Assembly: GCF_963677565.1 (NCBI RefSeq)
Contig: NZ_OY781981.1
Coordinates: forward strand, 1,302,001-1,366,000
Source: an uncultured Draconibacterium sp.
Lineage (GTDB): Bacteria; Bacteroidota; Bacteroidia; Bacteroidales; Prolixibacteraceae
Reading direction: 5' to 3'
Length of the DNA stretch: 64,000 nt
Below, in pieces: positions 18,377 through 27,592 of this stretch. Position numbers and translations under genes: made by a program. Position 1 is the stretch's first letter; each line of letters begins with the position of its first letter. The notes beneath the pieces are model-generated. The model was not told the DNA's origin. It ran no database searches and saw only the letters and a program-made list of their open reading frames with translations.

Positions 18377-20719
18377 ATGATTAAACATTTTATATTAATA
18401 GCCTGGCGAAATATCAGAAGACGGAAAACGCTTTCTGCTATCCAGATTTTGTGCCTTTCGGTGGGGCTGGCAGCCTTTATTTTGGTTGCCCGCTATGTTC
18501 AGTATGAAAAGGACTACGATAAATTCAATGAGAATTTCGACAGGATTTATCGTGTGCAATCCTATAAAACAACCGACAGGATGGATGAAAGCGCACAAAC
18601 CGTTGTCCCTATGGCAAAATATATTCGCGCTAATGTTCCGGAAGTTGAGAATGCAATCGCAACCAACGAAATCTGGAACGAGTATTTGTCGCCCGAGGAG
18701 GATCGTGTTTTTAAGGAACAAACCGGACTTATTGTACCTTCTTCAATCTTTGATTTTTTCTCGTTTAAGTTGATTCGGGGTGATAAAGAAAATGTACTCG
18801 ATGATCCCAATTCAATCGTATTGAGTGAATCGATGGCCGAGAGATATTTTCCCGGTCAGGATGCCATGGGCAAAATAATTATGGATGAAGAAAAACAGGA
18901 GCTTCGTGTTACCGGAATTATGCAGGATATTCCTGAACAGTCGTCTATTGCAGCCACATATTTCCGATCGAATGCCGACCTGATAAAAAGATACAATGAT
19001 AACTGGTACAATAGTTCATTCGAAATTTTTGTGATAGTAAAACCCGGTGTTACTGCCGGCGCTGTAAATGAAAAAATAGCAGATGTTGTACAAAATTACG
19101 ATCAGGAATCAAAACGAGTGCTGTTCCTGCAACCCTTAAGTAATCTGCATCTGAAAGAATATGTACGCGATGATAGGGGCTCGGTTATTTACTTTTTCTC
19201 TTTCATTGGAATTTTAACGCTTTTACTGGCCTGTGTGAGTTTTATGAATCTTACCACCTCGTTTTCTACTATGCGTGCCGTTGAAATTGGTATTCGCAAA
19301 GTGTCGGGGAGTAACCGAAACATTCTACGGATTCAGTTTCTTACCGAGGCTATTTTAATTGCGCTTATTTCGCTGGCATTTGCAGTGTTTCTGGCCTACC
19401 TTTTACTGCCGTTATTTAATACCGTTGTAAACCGAAATATCGACCTTCAGTTGCTTCAAAATCCTTTATTTGTGCTGTTTTTAATGGCAACAGTTGTGGT
19501 AACAGGATTTATTGGTGGCAGCTATCCGGCCTTGTTCATTTCGCGTATGAAGCCTGTAAATGTGTTAAAAGGAAGAGGTTCTTTCAATAAAGGTAAAGTG
19601 CGTGGATTAACCGCCATGGTTTATCTTCAGTTTATACTTTCTGTTGTGTTGTTAACCTCAAGTATCTGGATGTACAAACAGGTTACATTTCTAAAAAACA
19701 AAGACCTTGGTTACACAAAAGATAACCTGTTGTATTGTAAGTTGCCGAGCATTAAAACAACAGTTTCTTACCAGCAGGTTCGGGAGCGGATACTTGAAAA
19801 TCCCGGAATCGAGAACATGACGATATCGATTAATTCGCCGTTACATTCGAGTTGGGGGTCGCGTGTTCATTACGAAGGAGGCCCAACCGACGATCACACT
19901 TATGCGCGCTGGAACCAGGCTGACGAAAACTACCTGAATACCATGAGTATGACTTTGGTGGATGGGCGCAACTTTTCAACCGACTATTCTGCCGAAAACA
20001 AAACATGCTTGATAAACGAGACTGCAGCAAAACAATTTGGTTGGGACGAACCAGTGGGGAAGTGGCTTGAAATGAATGCTGAACGACTCACGGTAATCGG
20101 TGTTATTAAAGATTTTAACAGCGACGATGTACATAATCCGATTATTCCGTATGTATTGTTGTATCGCGATGAAGGTTTTGCAAGTAATAACGACCTCACT
20201 TTTAAGGTGAATCCAAACACAATGGCAAGTAGTCTTGAGCATATCAACTCGGTTTTGCAACAGGCTTTTCCGAACATACTTTTTGAAGTAAACGGATACG
20301 ATGTGGGAACCTACCGCATGGCATTGGAAATATGGACCAGCGCAAAAAATACATTTGCATTTTTTACCATAATGGCAGTGTTGATAGCTGCGATGGGATT
20401 GTTTGGGCTGGTAGTTTTTGCCTCTCAGCGTCGTGTCAAAGAGATTGGAATTCGTAAAGTTCAGGGGGCGCAAGCTGCACAAATATTACCGTTAATTACC
20501 CGGCAGTTTATTATTTTGGTTGTGGCGGCAAATATTATAGTTTACCCACTGGCCAACTTTCTTGAGAATGTAACACCAGGACACTATAAATACCAGTTTA
20601 CGGTTTTTGATTTGATGTTGGTGCTGGGAATTTCGGTTATCGTAACTTTACTATCTAGCGGATACCAGGCATTAAAAGCGTCGCTGCTAAATCCCGTTGA
20701 AGCGTTGCGATACGAGTGA
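18377..20719 (+). CDS. FtsX/MacB-like ABC permease, array member 8 of 9
   Basis: 780 residues, 24 bases behind member 7 and so almost certainly co-transcribed with it. N-terminal MIKHFILIAWRNIRRRK, membrane segment about 21-42, ectodomain, first FtsX loop VEIGIRKVSGSNRNIL, second ectodomain, second loop KEIGIRKVQGAQAAQIL. The last 60 residues differ from the common tail (ENVTPGHYKYQF region) and resemble those of member 6, ending LLNPVEALRYE. It is the permease directly upstream of the only ATPase gene (gap 104 bases), so it is one of the best candidates for that ATPase's direct partner. Substrate unknown. Confidence 0.92.
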   Translation: MIKHFILIAWRNIRRRKTLSAIQILCLSVGLAAFILVARYVQYEKDYDKFNENFDRIYRVQSYKTTDRMDESAQTVVPMAKYIRANVPEVENAIATNEIWNEYLSPEEDRVFKEQTGLIVPSSIFDFFSFKLIRGDKENVLDDPNSIVLSESMAERYFPGQDAMGKIIMDEEKQELRVTGIMQDIPEQSSIAATYFRSNADLIKRYNDNWYNSSFEIFVIVKPGVTAGAVNEKIADVVQNYDQESKRVLFLQPLSNLHLKEYVRDDRGSVIYFFSFIGILTLLLACVSFMNLTTSFSTMRAVEIGIRKVSGSNRNILRIQFLTEAILIALISLAFAVFLAYLLLPLFNTVVNRNIDLQLLQNPLFVLFLMATVVVTGFIGGSYPALFISRMKPVNVLKGRGSFNKGKVRGLTAMVYLQFILSVVLLTSSIWMYKQVTFLKNKDLGYTKDNLLYCKLPSIKTTVSYQQVRERILENPGIENMTISINSPLHSSWGSRVHYEGGPTDDHTYARWNQADENYLNTMSMTLVDGRNFSTDYSAENKTCLINETAAKQFGWDEPVGKWLEMNAERLTVIGVIKDFNSDDVHNPIIPYVLLYRDEGFASNNDLTFKVNPNTMASSLEHINSVLQQAFPNILFEVNGYDVGTYRMALEIWTSAKNTFAFFTIMAVLIAAMGLFGLVVFASQRRVKEIGIRKVQGAQAAQILPLITRQFIILVVAANIIVYPLANFLENVTPGHYKYQFTVFDLMLVLGISVIVTLLSSGYQALKASLLNPVEALRYE

Positions 20720-20823
20720 AAAACTGATTCAGAATATAGAGCGTATTAGGATTAACAAGAAATATTAAATATAAATAAAAAGCAGAGCTGACAAAATGCG
20801 GCTCTCTGCTCAAAGCTATTTTT

Positions 20824-21492
20824 ATGATACAACTAAAAAAAATCGACAAATACTACGACGCAAAGTTCCAGCGTACTTTTGTGTTAAAAGGAGTAAATCT
20901 TGATATCAAACAAGGCGAATTTGTTTCTATAATGGGGCCCAGCGGAGCCGGTAAATCAACTTTGCTGAATATTATTGGTTTTCTTGATGAACCCAACGAA
21001 GGCGAATATTTATTTCTCGATCAACCGGCCAACCAGCTAAAAGAAAAGCAAAAGGTGCAATACCACCGAAGTCACATCGGCTTTATTTTCCAGGCTTTTC
21101 ACCTGATTGAAGAAATGAACGTATACGAAAATATTGAAACACCGTTGGTATACCGTGGCGTGAAAGGAAAAGAGCGCAAAGCTATGGTTGCCGACATGCT
21201 CGACAGGTTTAACATTGTAGCTAAAAAGGATTTGTTTCCAAGCCAGTTGTCAGGTGGTCAGCAACAATTAGTAGCTATTGCAAGAGCAATAGTTGGTAGC
21301 CCAAAACTGTTACTGGCCGATGAGCCTACCGGAAACCTGCATAGCGAACAGGGACAAATGATTATGGAGCTCCTGAAAAAACTGAACGATGAAGGAATGA
21401 CGATTATTCAGGTAACGCACTCGGAAGAAAATGCAAAATACGGAAACCGCATTGTTCGATTAAAAGATGGTTATTTGAAGGAAGACGAATAG
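20824..21492 (+). CDS. ABC transporter ATPase, LolD/MacB/FtsE type
   Basis: 222 residues, one nucleotide-binding domain and nothing else. Walker A GPSGAGKST at residues 38-46, Q-loop Q90, signature LSGGQQQ at 142-148, Walker B LLLADEP at 162-168 and H-loop histidine in VTHSEE near 200. The residue after the signature is L where most relatives have R (LSGGQQQR). A TGNLHSE D-loop is present. It hydrolyses ATP to drive FtsX-type permeases as a dimer on the cytosolic face. It is the only ATPase in a 24-kb stretch with nine permeases and sits between members 8 and 9. It may serve several of them; other ATPases could lie upstream of the window. Confidence 0.95.
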   Translation: MIQLKKIDKYYDAKFQRTFVLKGVNLDIKQGEFVSIMGPSGAGKSTLLNIIGFLDEPNEGEYLFLDQPANQLKEKQKVQYHRSHIGFIFQAFHLIEEMNVYENIETPLVYRGVKGKERKAMVADMLDRFNIVAKKDLFPSQLSGGQQQLVAIARAIVGSPKLLLADEPTGNLHSEQGQMIMELLKKLNDEGMTIIQVTHSEENAKYGNRIVRLKDGYLKEDE

Positions 21493-21616
21493 TTTCAAGC
21501 TGAATTTTGGGTTTGGCGGAAAAGAACAGGCAAAATGAACCTTTTTGAAAGTGCGTGTATAAGCACTAAATTAGTGGGATATTCAGCACCCGCAATGAAC
21601 TTAATTTTGCTTTTTT

Positions 21617-24025
21617 ATGATTCTAAAAGTTGTATTCCGAAACCTGGTAAAGCATCCGTTTTTAAACCTGGTAAAAGTAATTGGGCTAGGCTTGGCTTTG
21701 GCCGGTATTATTTTTATTTCACTGTTTCTGAAAAATGAATTGACTTACGATTCGTATTATCAGAAATCAGCTCAAATCTACCGTTATACAATAACAGACC
21801 CCGATTTTTTCAACGGAAAACATTTTGCCCGGATTATTAATCCCGGGTATATTCACGAAATGAGCGATGCGCTGCCGGAAATTGAAGAATTTGTCCGCTT
21901 GCGTCCGGTGCGTGGTGGTTTAATGAAATACGACGAACGGTATTATAAGGTCACGCAGGCATTTGAATGCGACAGCACTTTTTTTAATGTTTTTGATGCC
22001 GAAATGTTGCTTGGCGATAAAGAAACCGTTCTTGAAAATCCGGCGTCGATGGTTGTCTCCCAAAGTTTTGCGGAAAAAGTATTTGGCAAGAAAAATCCTG
22101 TGGGCGATGTGATTACTTTGCCGGCCGGGCAATATTACGGCGAAGATCAGGATTTTACCATTGCCGGTGTAATGGAAGACTTTCCGGCAAACAGTCACTT
22201 TCATCCCGATTTTGTGGCCACACCGCTTGCTGATCAGTTTACTTATGGCTGGGCCTGGACTTACCTGGTTTTAAATGAAAATACTACCGTTGAGCATGTC
22301 GAAGCAGGAATTTACGATTACCTGAAAAACAGCCGTGAAGCGAATCCGGAAGAGATGGACACTGAAGTGCATCTTCAAAACATTTCTGATATTCATTTAA
22401 ACTCGCATAAGTTGCGCGAGATAGAGGAAAACAGCAACATCCGAAACGTTTATGTGCTGGCCATTGCCGCTTTTATTTTACTGCTTATTTCAATTAGTAA
22501 TTACGCCAATCTGAACATTGGAATGAGCAGTTTCAGTGCCAAATACCTCTTTGTAAACAAACTGCTTGGCTCCTCAAAAAGTGCGGTGGTCAAGTATTTC
22601 TTTTACGAGGGAATTTGTATTCTTGGAGCTGCTTTGCTGTTCACCGTTTTACTTTCGGTGCCGGTAAATGCCGGAGTCATTCGTTTTTATGATCTGAATT
22701 TGCTGGCCGGGAACACAACAACAATGGTTCTGTTGGTTTTAGCATTCAGTTTATTAACACTGGTATTTGGAATGCTTCCGGTTTTAAAATCAGTTTTTTC
22801 ATCCATTAGTTTGAGCGGAAACAGGGGATCTGCTGTGGCTGTTCACCGAAATGGAGTGAGTCGTGTTTTGATTGTTTTTCAATACGCGTTTTCCATTGCT
22901 TTAATTATAACGGTAATTGTTATTTCGCGCCAAACCAACTACGCCCTAAAACACAGTATGGGCGTTCAGCAAGACAATGTAATTTGTTTTGAATCGGTTC
23001 ATGCCAGTATTCAACAAAAGTTTGGTGTGTTAAAAGAGGAATTGTTGCAGTACAACAGTATCGAGTCGGTTTCTGCGATGTTGGAGCCGCCGGGTGGCGA
23101 GGCAAATGATATGTTTCCGTTTGAAATGGAAGGTTACGAATCGGAGAATCCTGAACAGAATTCTGATGGTATTGGTGTTTTTCCCTGCGATTATTCGTTT
23201 GCGTCGATATTCAATCTTCAGTTTTTGGCCGGCACTAATTTTTCTGAAAACAACAAAGACAATGATGGCTCGGGTGAATATATCATTAATAAAGCAGCCA
23301 TGGAACGGCTGCATTATTCCAATCCCGATGAAATAGTCGGTAAAGATTTCATGTTGATTTTTTCCACTCCGGGATCGGGAATTACGATCCCAAAAGGTAA
23401 AATTATTGGCGTTGTTGAAGACTTTCATCTATCAAGTTTGAGAAAACAGGTGGAGCCACTGGTGCTTTTTAAACGCGACAAATTGTGGCTTTTAAACTTT
23501 GTGGTGTCGTTTAAATCCGGAATGAAAGAAGAGGCACTGGCCGATATGAGAAAAGTGTGGAATGAGCTGTTTCCCGAATATCCTTTTCAATACGAACATG
23601 TTGATGCGATGTATAAACGAGTCTATAAAACAGAGTTGTTGCAGGGGCGTTTGCTTTCGATATTTACGGTTATCGCCTTGTTTATTTGTTCCATGGGTTT
23701 ATTTGGGCTGGCATTAATTATTACACAAAATCGTATCAAAGAAATCGGCGTGCGAAAAGTAAACGGTGCCCGTGTTTCAGAAATTCTAACCTTGCTCAAC
23801 AAAGATTATATCAAATGGGTTGCCCTGGCATTTGTAATTGCTTGTCCGGCGGCTTGGTTTGCCATGGATAAATGGCTCGAAAACTTCGCCTATAAAACTT
23901 CGCTTAGTTGGTGGATTTTTGTTTTGGCTGGAGTGCTGGCTTTGGCAATTGCACTGTTGACTGTTAGTTTTCAATCGTACCGGGCGGCCAGTCGAAATCC
24001 TGTTGAGGCACTTCGTTATGAATAG
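21617..24025 (+). CDS. FtsX/MacB-like ABC permease, array member 9 of 9
   Basis: 802 residues, starting at the ATG in MILKVVFRNLVKHPFLN; 124 bases behind the ATPase. Membrane segment about 20-40, ectodomain, then a first FtsX loop that has lost the KEIGIRK motif (SAKYLFVNKLLGSSKSA), a second ectodomain with an acidic insert near 505-520 (EMEGYESENPEQNSDG), and a second loop KEIGVRKVNGARVSEIL. It ends with the common C-terminal segment (NPVEALRYE). Loss of the first loop motif suggests asymmetric coupling to the ATPase dimer, which is inference. It closes the array; the following 183 bases show no clear terminator. Confidence 0.92.
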   Translation: MILKVVFRNLVKHPFLNLVKVIGLGLALAGIIFISLFLKNELTYDSYYQKSAQIYRYTITDPDFFNGKHFARIINPGYIHEMSDALPEIEEFVRLRPVRGGLMKYDERYYKVTQAFECDSTFFNVFDAEMLLGDKETVLENPASMVVSQSFAEKVFGKKNPVGDVITLPAGQYYGEDQDFTIAGVMEDFPANSHFHPDFVATPLADQFTYGWAWTYLVLNENTTVEHVEAGIYDYLKNSREANPEEMDTEVHLQNISDIHLNSHKLREIEENSNIRNVYVLAIAAFILLLISISNYANLNIGMSSFSAKYLFVNKLLGSSKSAVVKYFFYEGICILGAALLFTVLLSVPVNAGVIRFYDLNLLAGNTTTMVLLVLAFSLLTLVFGMLPVLKSVFSSISLSGNRGSAVAVHRNGVSRVLIVFQYAFSIALIITVIVISRQTNYALKHSMGVQQDNVICFESVHASIQQKFGVLKEELLQYNSIESVSAMLEPPGGEANDMFPFEMEGYESENPEQNSDGIGVFPCDYSFASIFNLQFLAGTNFSENNKDNDGSGEYIINKAAMERLHYSNPDEIVGKDFMLIFSTPGSGITIPKGKIIGVVEDFHLSSLRKQVEPLVLFKRDKLWLLNFVVSFKSGMKEEALADMRKVWNELFPEYPFQYEHVDAMYKRVYKTELLQGRLLSIFTVIALFICSMGLFGLALIITQNRIKEIGVRKVNGARVSEILTLLNKDYIKWVALAFVIACPAAWFAMDKWLENFAYKTSLSWWIFVLAGVLALAIALLTVSFQSYRAASRNPVEALRYE

Positions 24026-24208
24026 TCGTTTGGTGTATTAAAATAAGCCAATTTCCTTTCAATATTGAAGCGATTATTTTTTGCAAAAAATTTAGAAAAA
24101 GAGAATTATAGTACAGTGAAATTGTAGTTGTCATAACAATATTGTGTTTAAGTTCAGTATATTAAACAAAATGTTATATTTTTAAGCAGTCAACTGATCT
24201 TAAAAAAC

Positions 24209-24760
24209 ATGAGCCAAACTCAATGCCCAAAGTGTCGCAATGTGATAGAACCTGACGATAAGTTTTGTCCTCATTGTGGTGAAAATCTTGAAAAAAGTAC
24301 TGTTCCTAAGGAGCAAAGCAAAACCTGCTCTCAGTGTGGAAAAATGAATTCCCCCGAAGCTACATTCTGCGAACATTGTGGATCGAAGCTGTTAACAGAA
24401 CAGGCCAATCAACAAAGTAAAAAGCCGGAACCTCATAAAATTGTATCAAGGGGGGCGTATTCCGGGAAAATGAATACCGGAAAATCAAAGCTGCTAAAGC
24501 GATTGATTATTGCTGCTATAATCGTTGTGGTTATAGGTGTACTTGCCATTGTAATCTGGTTTCAGGTTGATGATAATGCTGAAGATAAGTTAAAAGAAGC
24601 ACTTCGTATCCCGGGAACCATTGTAATTATTGGTTTTGCCATTTATGTAGCCATTTTTGGTAAATCGAAAAAGGGAAGAAGCAGAGGAGGATACGATGAT
24701 GACGATTACGACGATGATGACTACGACGATGGAGGTGATGATGGTGGCGACGACGATTAA
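24209..24760 (+). CDS. double zinc-ribbon membrane protein with Asp-rich tail
   Basis: 183 residues. Two zinc ribbons: C6-x2-C9 with C20-x2-C23, and C40-x2-C43 with C54-x2-C57. A linker and a strong membrane segment (about 89-113) follow, then a second hydrophobic stretch (about 132-149), a short basic SKKGRSRGG stretch and an extreme acidic tail of Asp, Tyr and Gly (about 160-183). No enzyme motif. Zinc ribbons of this 'zinc_ribbon_2' sort are common at the N-termini of bacterial membrane proteins and may mediate protein contacts. It heads a run of four co-directional genes with gaps of 25, 2 and 10 bases, three of which start with the same kind of ribbon. Precise role unknown. Confidence 0.85.
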   Translation: MSQTQCPKCRNVIEPDDKFCPHCGENLEKSTVPKEQSKTCSQCGKMNSPEATFCEHCGSKLLTEQANQQSKKPEPHKIVSRGAYSGKMNTGKSKLLKRLIIAAIIVVVIGVLAIVIWFQVDDNAEDKLKEALRIPGTIVIIGFAIYVAIFGKSKKGRSRGGYDDDDYDDDDYDDGGDDGGDDD

Positions 24761-24785
24761 CACTTAACAATACAAAACTTAAACT

Positions 24786-27590
24786 ATGCCATTTTGTACG
24801 CAATGTGGAAATGAACTTTCGGTAGAAGCACGCTTTTGCGGGAAGTGTGGAAAAGACCAGTTAGCGGGCCAAAACCAATGTGCAAACTGCGGAAAAGAGC
24901 TGGAAGAGAATGAGAAATTCTGCTCAGGCTGTGGGACGCCTGTTGTTGAGAAAGCTGAGCGTAAAACAGCGCCGAAAAAGCAAAGAACAGCACAATCCAA
25001 GGAGGAAAAATTTACCAAAGAAGGCCGAAAAATAATTAGCGGAGGCCCTAAATCAGTTCAAAACAAACAAGCTATTCCACCTCCAACCTCTGTAAATACC
25101 AAACAGAAAAAGAAGAAAAAGGGATGTCGCGGTTGCGCAATTACAAGCATAATAATTCTCGCAATACTGATTGTTCTTACCATGTTGGTTTACGGTAAAA
25201 TTTCTGATTGGTGGCAGGAGTATAACGCCGATCAGGATATAGAGTTGAATACCGAAGGTGTTGATGGGATCGTTGATATTGAAGAGGGCGATGTAAGTCA
25301 TCTTCCGGAAAATAGAACAAAAGCTTCGGAAAAGAATGCAGATTTTGGAATAGACATTCCGATTACTACAAAGTGGAAATCAATAAAAAAAGAATCACTC
25401 AAAGTATCTGAAAACAACACCGTAGCTAATTTTGAAAAGGTTAAAGTAGATTTTGGACAGTTTATTCTCGATCAAGAAACATCGGTGAATGTTGAAGAAT
25501 ACGAACCACAAATAATTGATGACGAATGTTCGGTGGTAGCTTACGATATTGATCTTAAAGGGAAAAGTGAGTTTGATGATTACCTGACAGTTACCTTGCC
25601 GTATAACGAATCATTTATTAAAAACGGAAACGCAGAAGACTGTGTAGCAGCACAGTACTACAATCCAAAAACAAAAAGGTGGGAACCCGTTTTGTACGAG
25701 CTCGATACGAAAAATAAGCAGGTTCATATTTACACCGATCATTTAAGCCGGTACGGCGTGTTTACGGTAAAAAACGATTTGAAAAGGAGAGCCTATATTA
25801 GTGGCTTTTATATTCCGGACTCATATTTTAGTTCAGATAAAAAAGATTTACATCTTGATATTCTTGAAAAATATTATTCGGGAGGGAGAAGTCTTGGCGA
25901 AGAAGCTTTAAGCAAAGGTTTGAGTTTCTGGGGTAAATTTTCAGGACATAGTGGGGCGGCTATAAACACATTAACTCTTGGTGGTAAGTATTCTACAGAT
26001 TTTATTGATGGATTAAACGATAAATTCAAAAATGCCGGTTATGTGGCAAGTACAGTGCAATTAGCTTACGATTTATGGAGAGGTGACCAAAAAAATGCTG
26101 CCATTAACCTTACAAAAAACCTTATGAACCAAATGGTGGCCGAGGTAAACATTGCTTCGCTTAATTTAGCTTTTGTGGGAGTTTATTTTATCGACTATTC
26201 TCTCACTCAGTTTGGAAACGCAGCAATGGCTTCACGTTATAAGGAGTTGTTTGATGTTTACGATTTTTATAACAAAAACTATAATTCGCATCGCCGAAGT
26301 TTAAAAGAATGGCGTGCCTTTTTTATTGAAACCGAAAAAGAATATCAAAAAAATCCGCAAGAGGCAAGCAACCTTATTATGGAGGAAATTGATGCATATT
26401 CAAGAGAGTTTATTGATAAAATAGGACTTGGTACGGATCATGAAAATACTGTAGAATTTAATGCACTTGCCGGCGAAGCTGGTAAGAAAAGTGTTGCCTG
26501 GCCAAATAAAGCAGATGTGGTAAAAATTCAGCAAGAAGGGAAACAACAGTTAATTGATAAGCTTTACCCCGTTTTTACATCGCTGAATAATTATCGAATT
26601 AGAAAAATGAAAGAAGAGCTTATAAAAGAGCTGAAAGAAATTCAAAAAGAGGTAAATACTGTTGTTCCAATAACTATAATGGAAGACCTTGATCCAGGAG
26701 AAAAACCAGATTATGCAAATCATATTGTTTGTATACGCCCGCTTGATGAAGAGGTTGATATTAAGCAATGGACAGGAAAATTAAATGATCGTGGCGCCAT
26801 TAAAACCTCATGCACAATATTGGGATTTATTCTCGCTGGCGAACCATACAGGGTAGAAGTTTATGATCCTGAAGACGTGCCGGATGATGATGAACCTGTT
26901 TTTGAAAAAGAATTTGAAATGAATCCAAAAGGTATTACAATTTATTTAGGAAGCGATGAGCCTGAAATTGTTGTTGGATCTGTTGTTCTTACTAATAATC
27001 ATAAATACGAGAAAGCCAGGACATCCATATATGGAATTAATGACCCGCTTGAAGTTATTGCTGGGATAAAGGATTTTGATATTCAGGTAGATAAAGAAGG
27101 TCGCTTTAGCAAAACGATAAAAGGACAAATTTTTGAATCAATATATGAAAGACAGAGCAGTACAATCTATGACGGTTATATTTTTAAAGCTGGCAATATC
27201 ATTCTAAATGGGGAAATTGACGTTTTAAGACTGATTGAGAAAATGGAATCTGGTACAAACACTGTAGAAGAAGATGGTTCTTCATTTAAGATTGGTACGA
27301 TGAAATATACCAGTAATGGAAGTTTCACAGAAAAAGAGATTGTAAATGCGTCTTCATGGGGAGCGGAGGACTACGCTAAAATCATTCAGGGCTATTCATT
27401 CAGTACTCAGGCAACATACGATTTGTTTCTGGGGAGAAACACTCGAATTATGGATGCTCCATATATCATTTATGCAGAAACTGAAAACGGAAAATGTAGT
27501 GTTCAAAACGAACCTTCAGCTCAGAATAAACAAAAAAACAGCAATATACCTTTTGCTAATTCTATTGAGTTTAATATTACAATAAAATAA
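24786..27590 (+). CDS. zinc-ribbon membrane-anchored protein with large unrecognised domain
   Basis: 934 residues. N-terminus MPFCTQCGNE with two zinc ribbons (C4/C7/C18/C21 and C32/C35/C46/C49), a Lys/Pro-rich linker, the run KKKKKGCRGC and one membrane segment (about 118-140). The remaining ~790 residues should lie outside the cytosol. They contain beta-rich stretches (about 175-330), a mainly helical middle (about 350-640) and a beta-rich end with VVGSVVLTNN and EIVNAS stretches. I do not recognise a catalytic motif or a named family for this part. Base composition and codon use look like the neighbours. Only two bases separate it from the next gene, so translation is probably coupled. Confidence 0.85.
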   Translation: MPFCTQCGNELSVEARFCGKCGKDQLAGQNQCANCGKELEENEKFCSGCGTPVVEKAERKTAPKKQRTAQSKEEKFTKEGRKIISGGPKSVQNKQAIPPPTSVNTKQKKKKKGCRGCAITSIIILAILIVLTMLVYGKISDWWQEYNADQDIELNTEGVDGIVDIEEGDVSHLPENRTKASEKNADFGIDIPITTKWKSIKKESLKVSENNTVANFEKVKVDFGQFILDQETSVNVEEYEPQIIDDECSVVAYDIDLKGKSEFDDYLTVTLPYNESFIKNGNAEDCVAAQYYNPKTKRWEPVLYELDTKNKQVHIYTDHLSRYGVFTVKNDLKRRAYISGFYIPDSYFSSDKKDLHLDILEKYYSGGRSLGEEALSKGLSFWGKFSGHSGAAINTLTLGGKYSTDFIDGLNDKFKNAGYVASTVQLAYDLWRGDQKNAAINLTKNLMNQMVAEVNIASLNLAFVGVYFIDYSLTQFGNAAMASRYKELFDVYDFYNKNYNSHRRSLKEWRAFFIETEKEYQKNPQEASNLIMEEIDAYSREFIDKIGLGTDHENTVEFNALAGEAGKKSVAWPNKADVVKIQQEGKQQLIDKLYPVFTSLNNYRIRKMKEELIKELKEIQKEVNTVVPITIMEDLDPGEKPDYANHIVCIRPLDEEVDIKQWTGKLNDRGAIKTSCTILGFILAGEPYRVEVYDPEDVPDDDEPVFEKEFEMNPKGITIYLGSDEPEIVVGSVVLTNNHKYEKARTSIYGINDPLEVIAGIKDFDIQVDKEGRFSKTIKGQIFESIYERQSSTIYDGYIFKAGNIILNGEIDVLRLIEKMESGTNTVEEDGSSFKIGTMKYTSNGSFTEKEIVNASSWGAEDYAKIIQGYSFSTQATYDLFLGRNTRIMDAPYIIYAETENGKCSVQNEPSAQNKQKNSNIPFANSIEFNITIK

Positions 27591-27592
27591 CT

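Noticed and set aside
21535..21738. Small ORF before permease 9
   Set aside because: It overlaps the true start of permease 9 in another frame and has no recognisable features.
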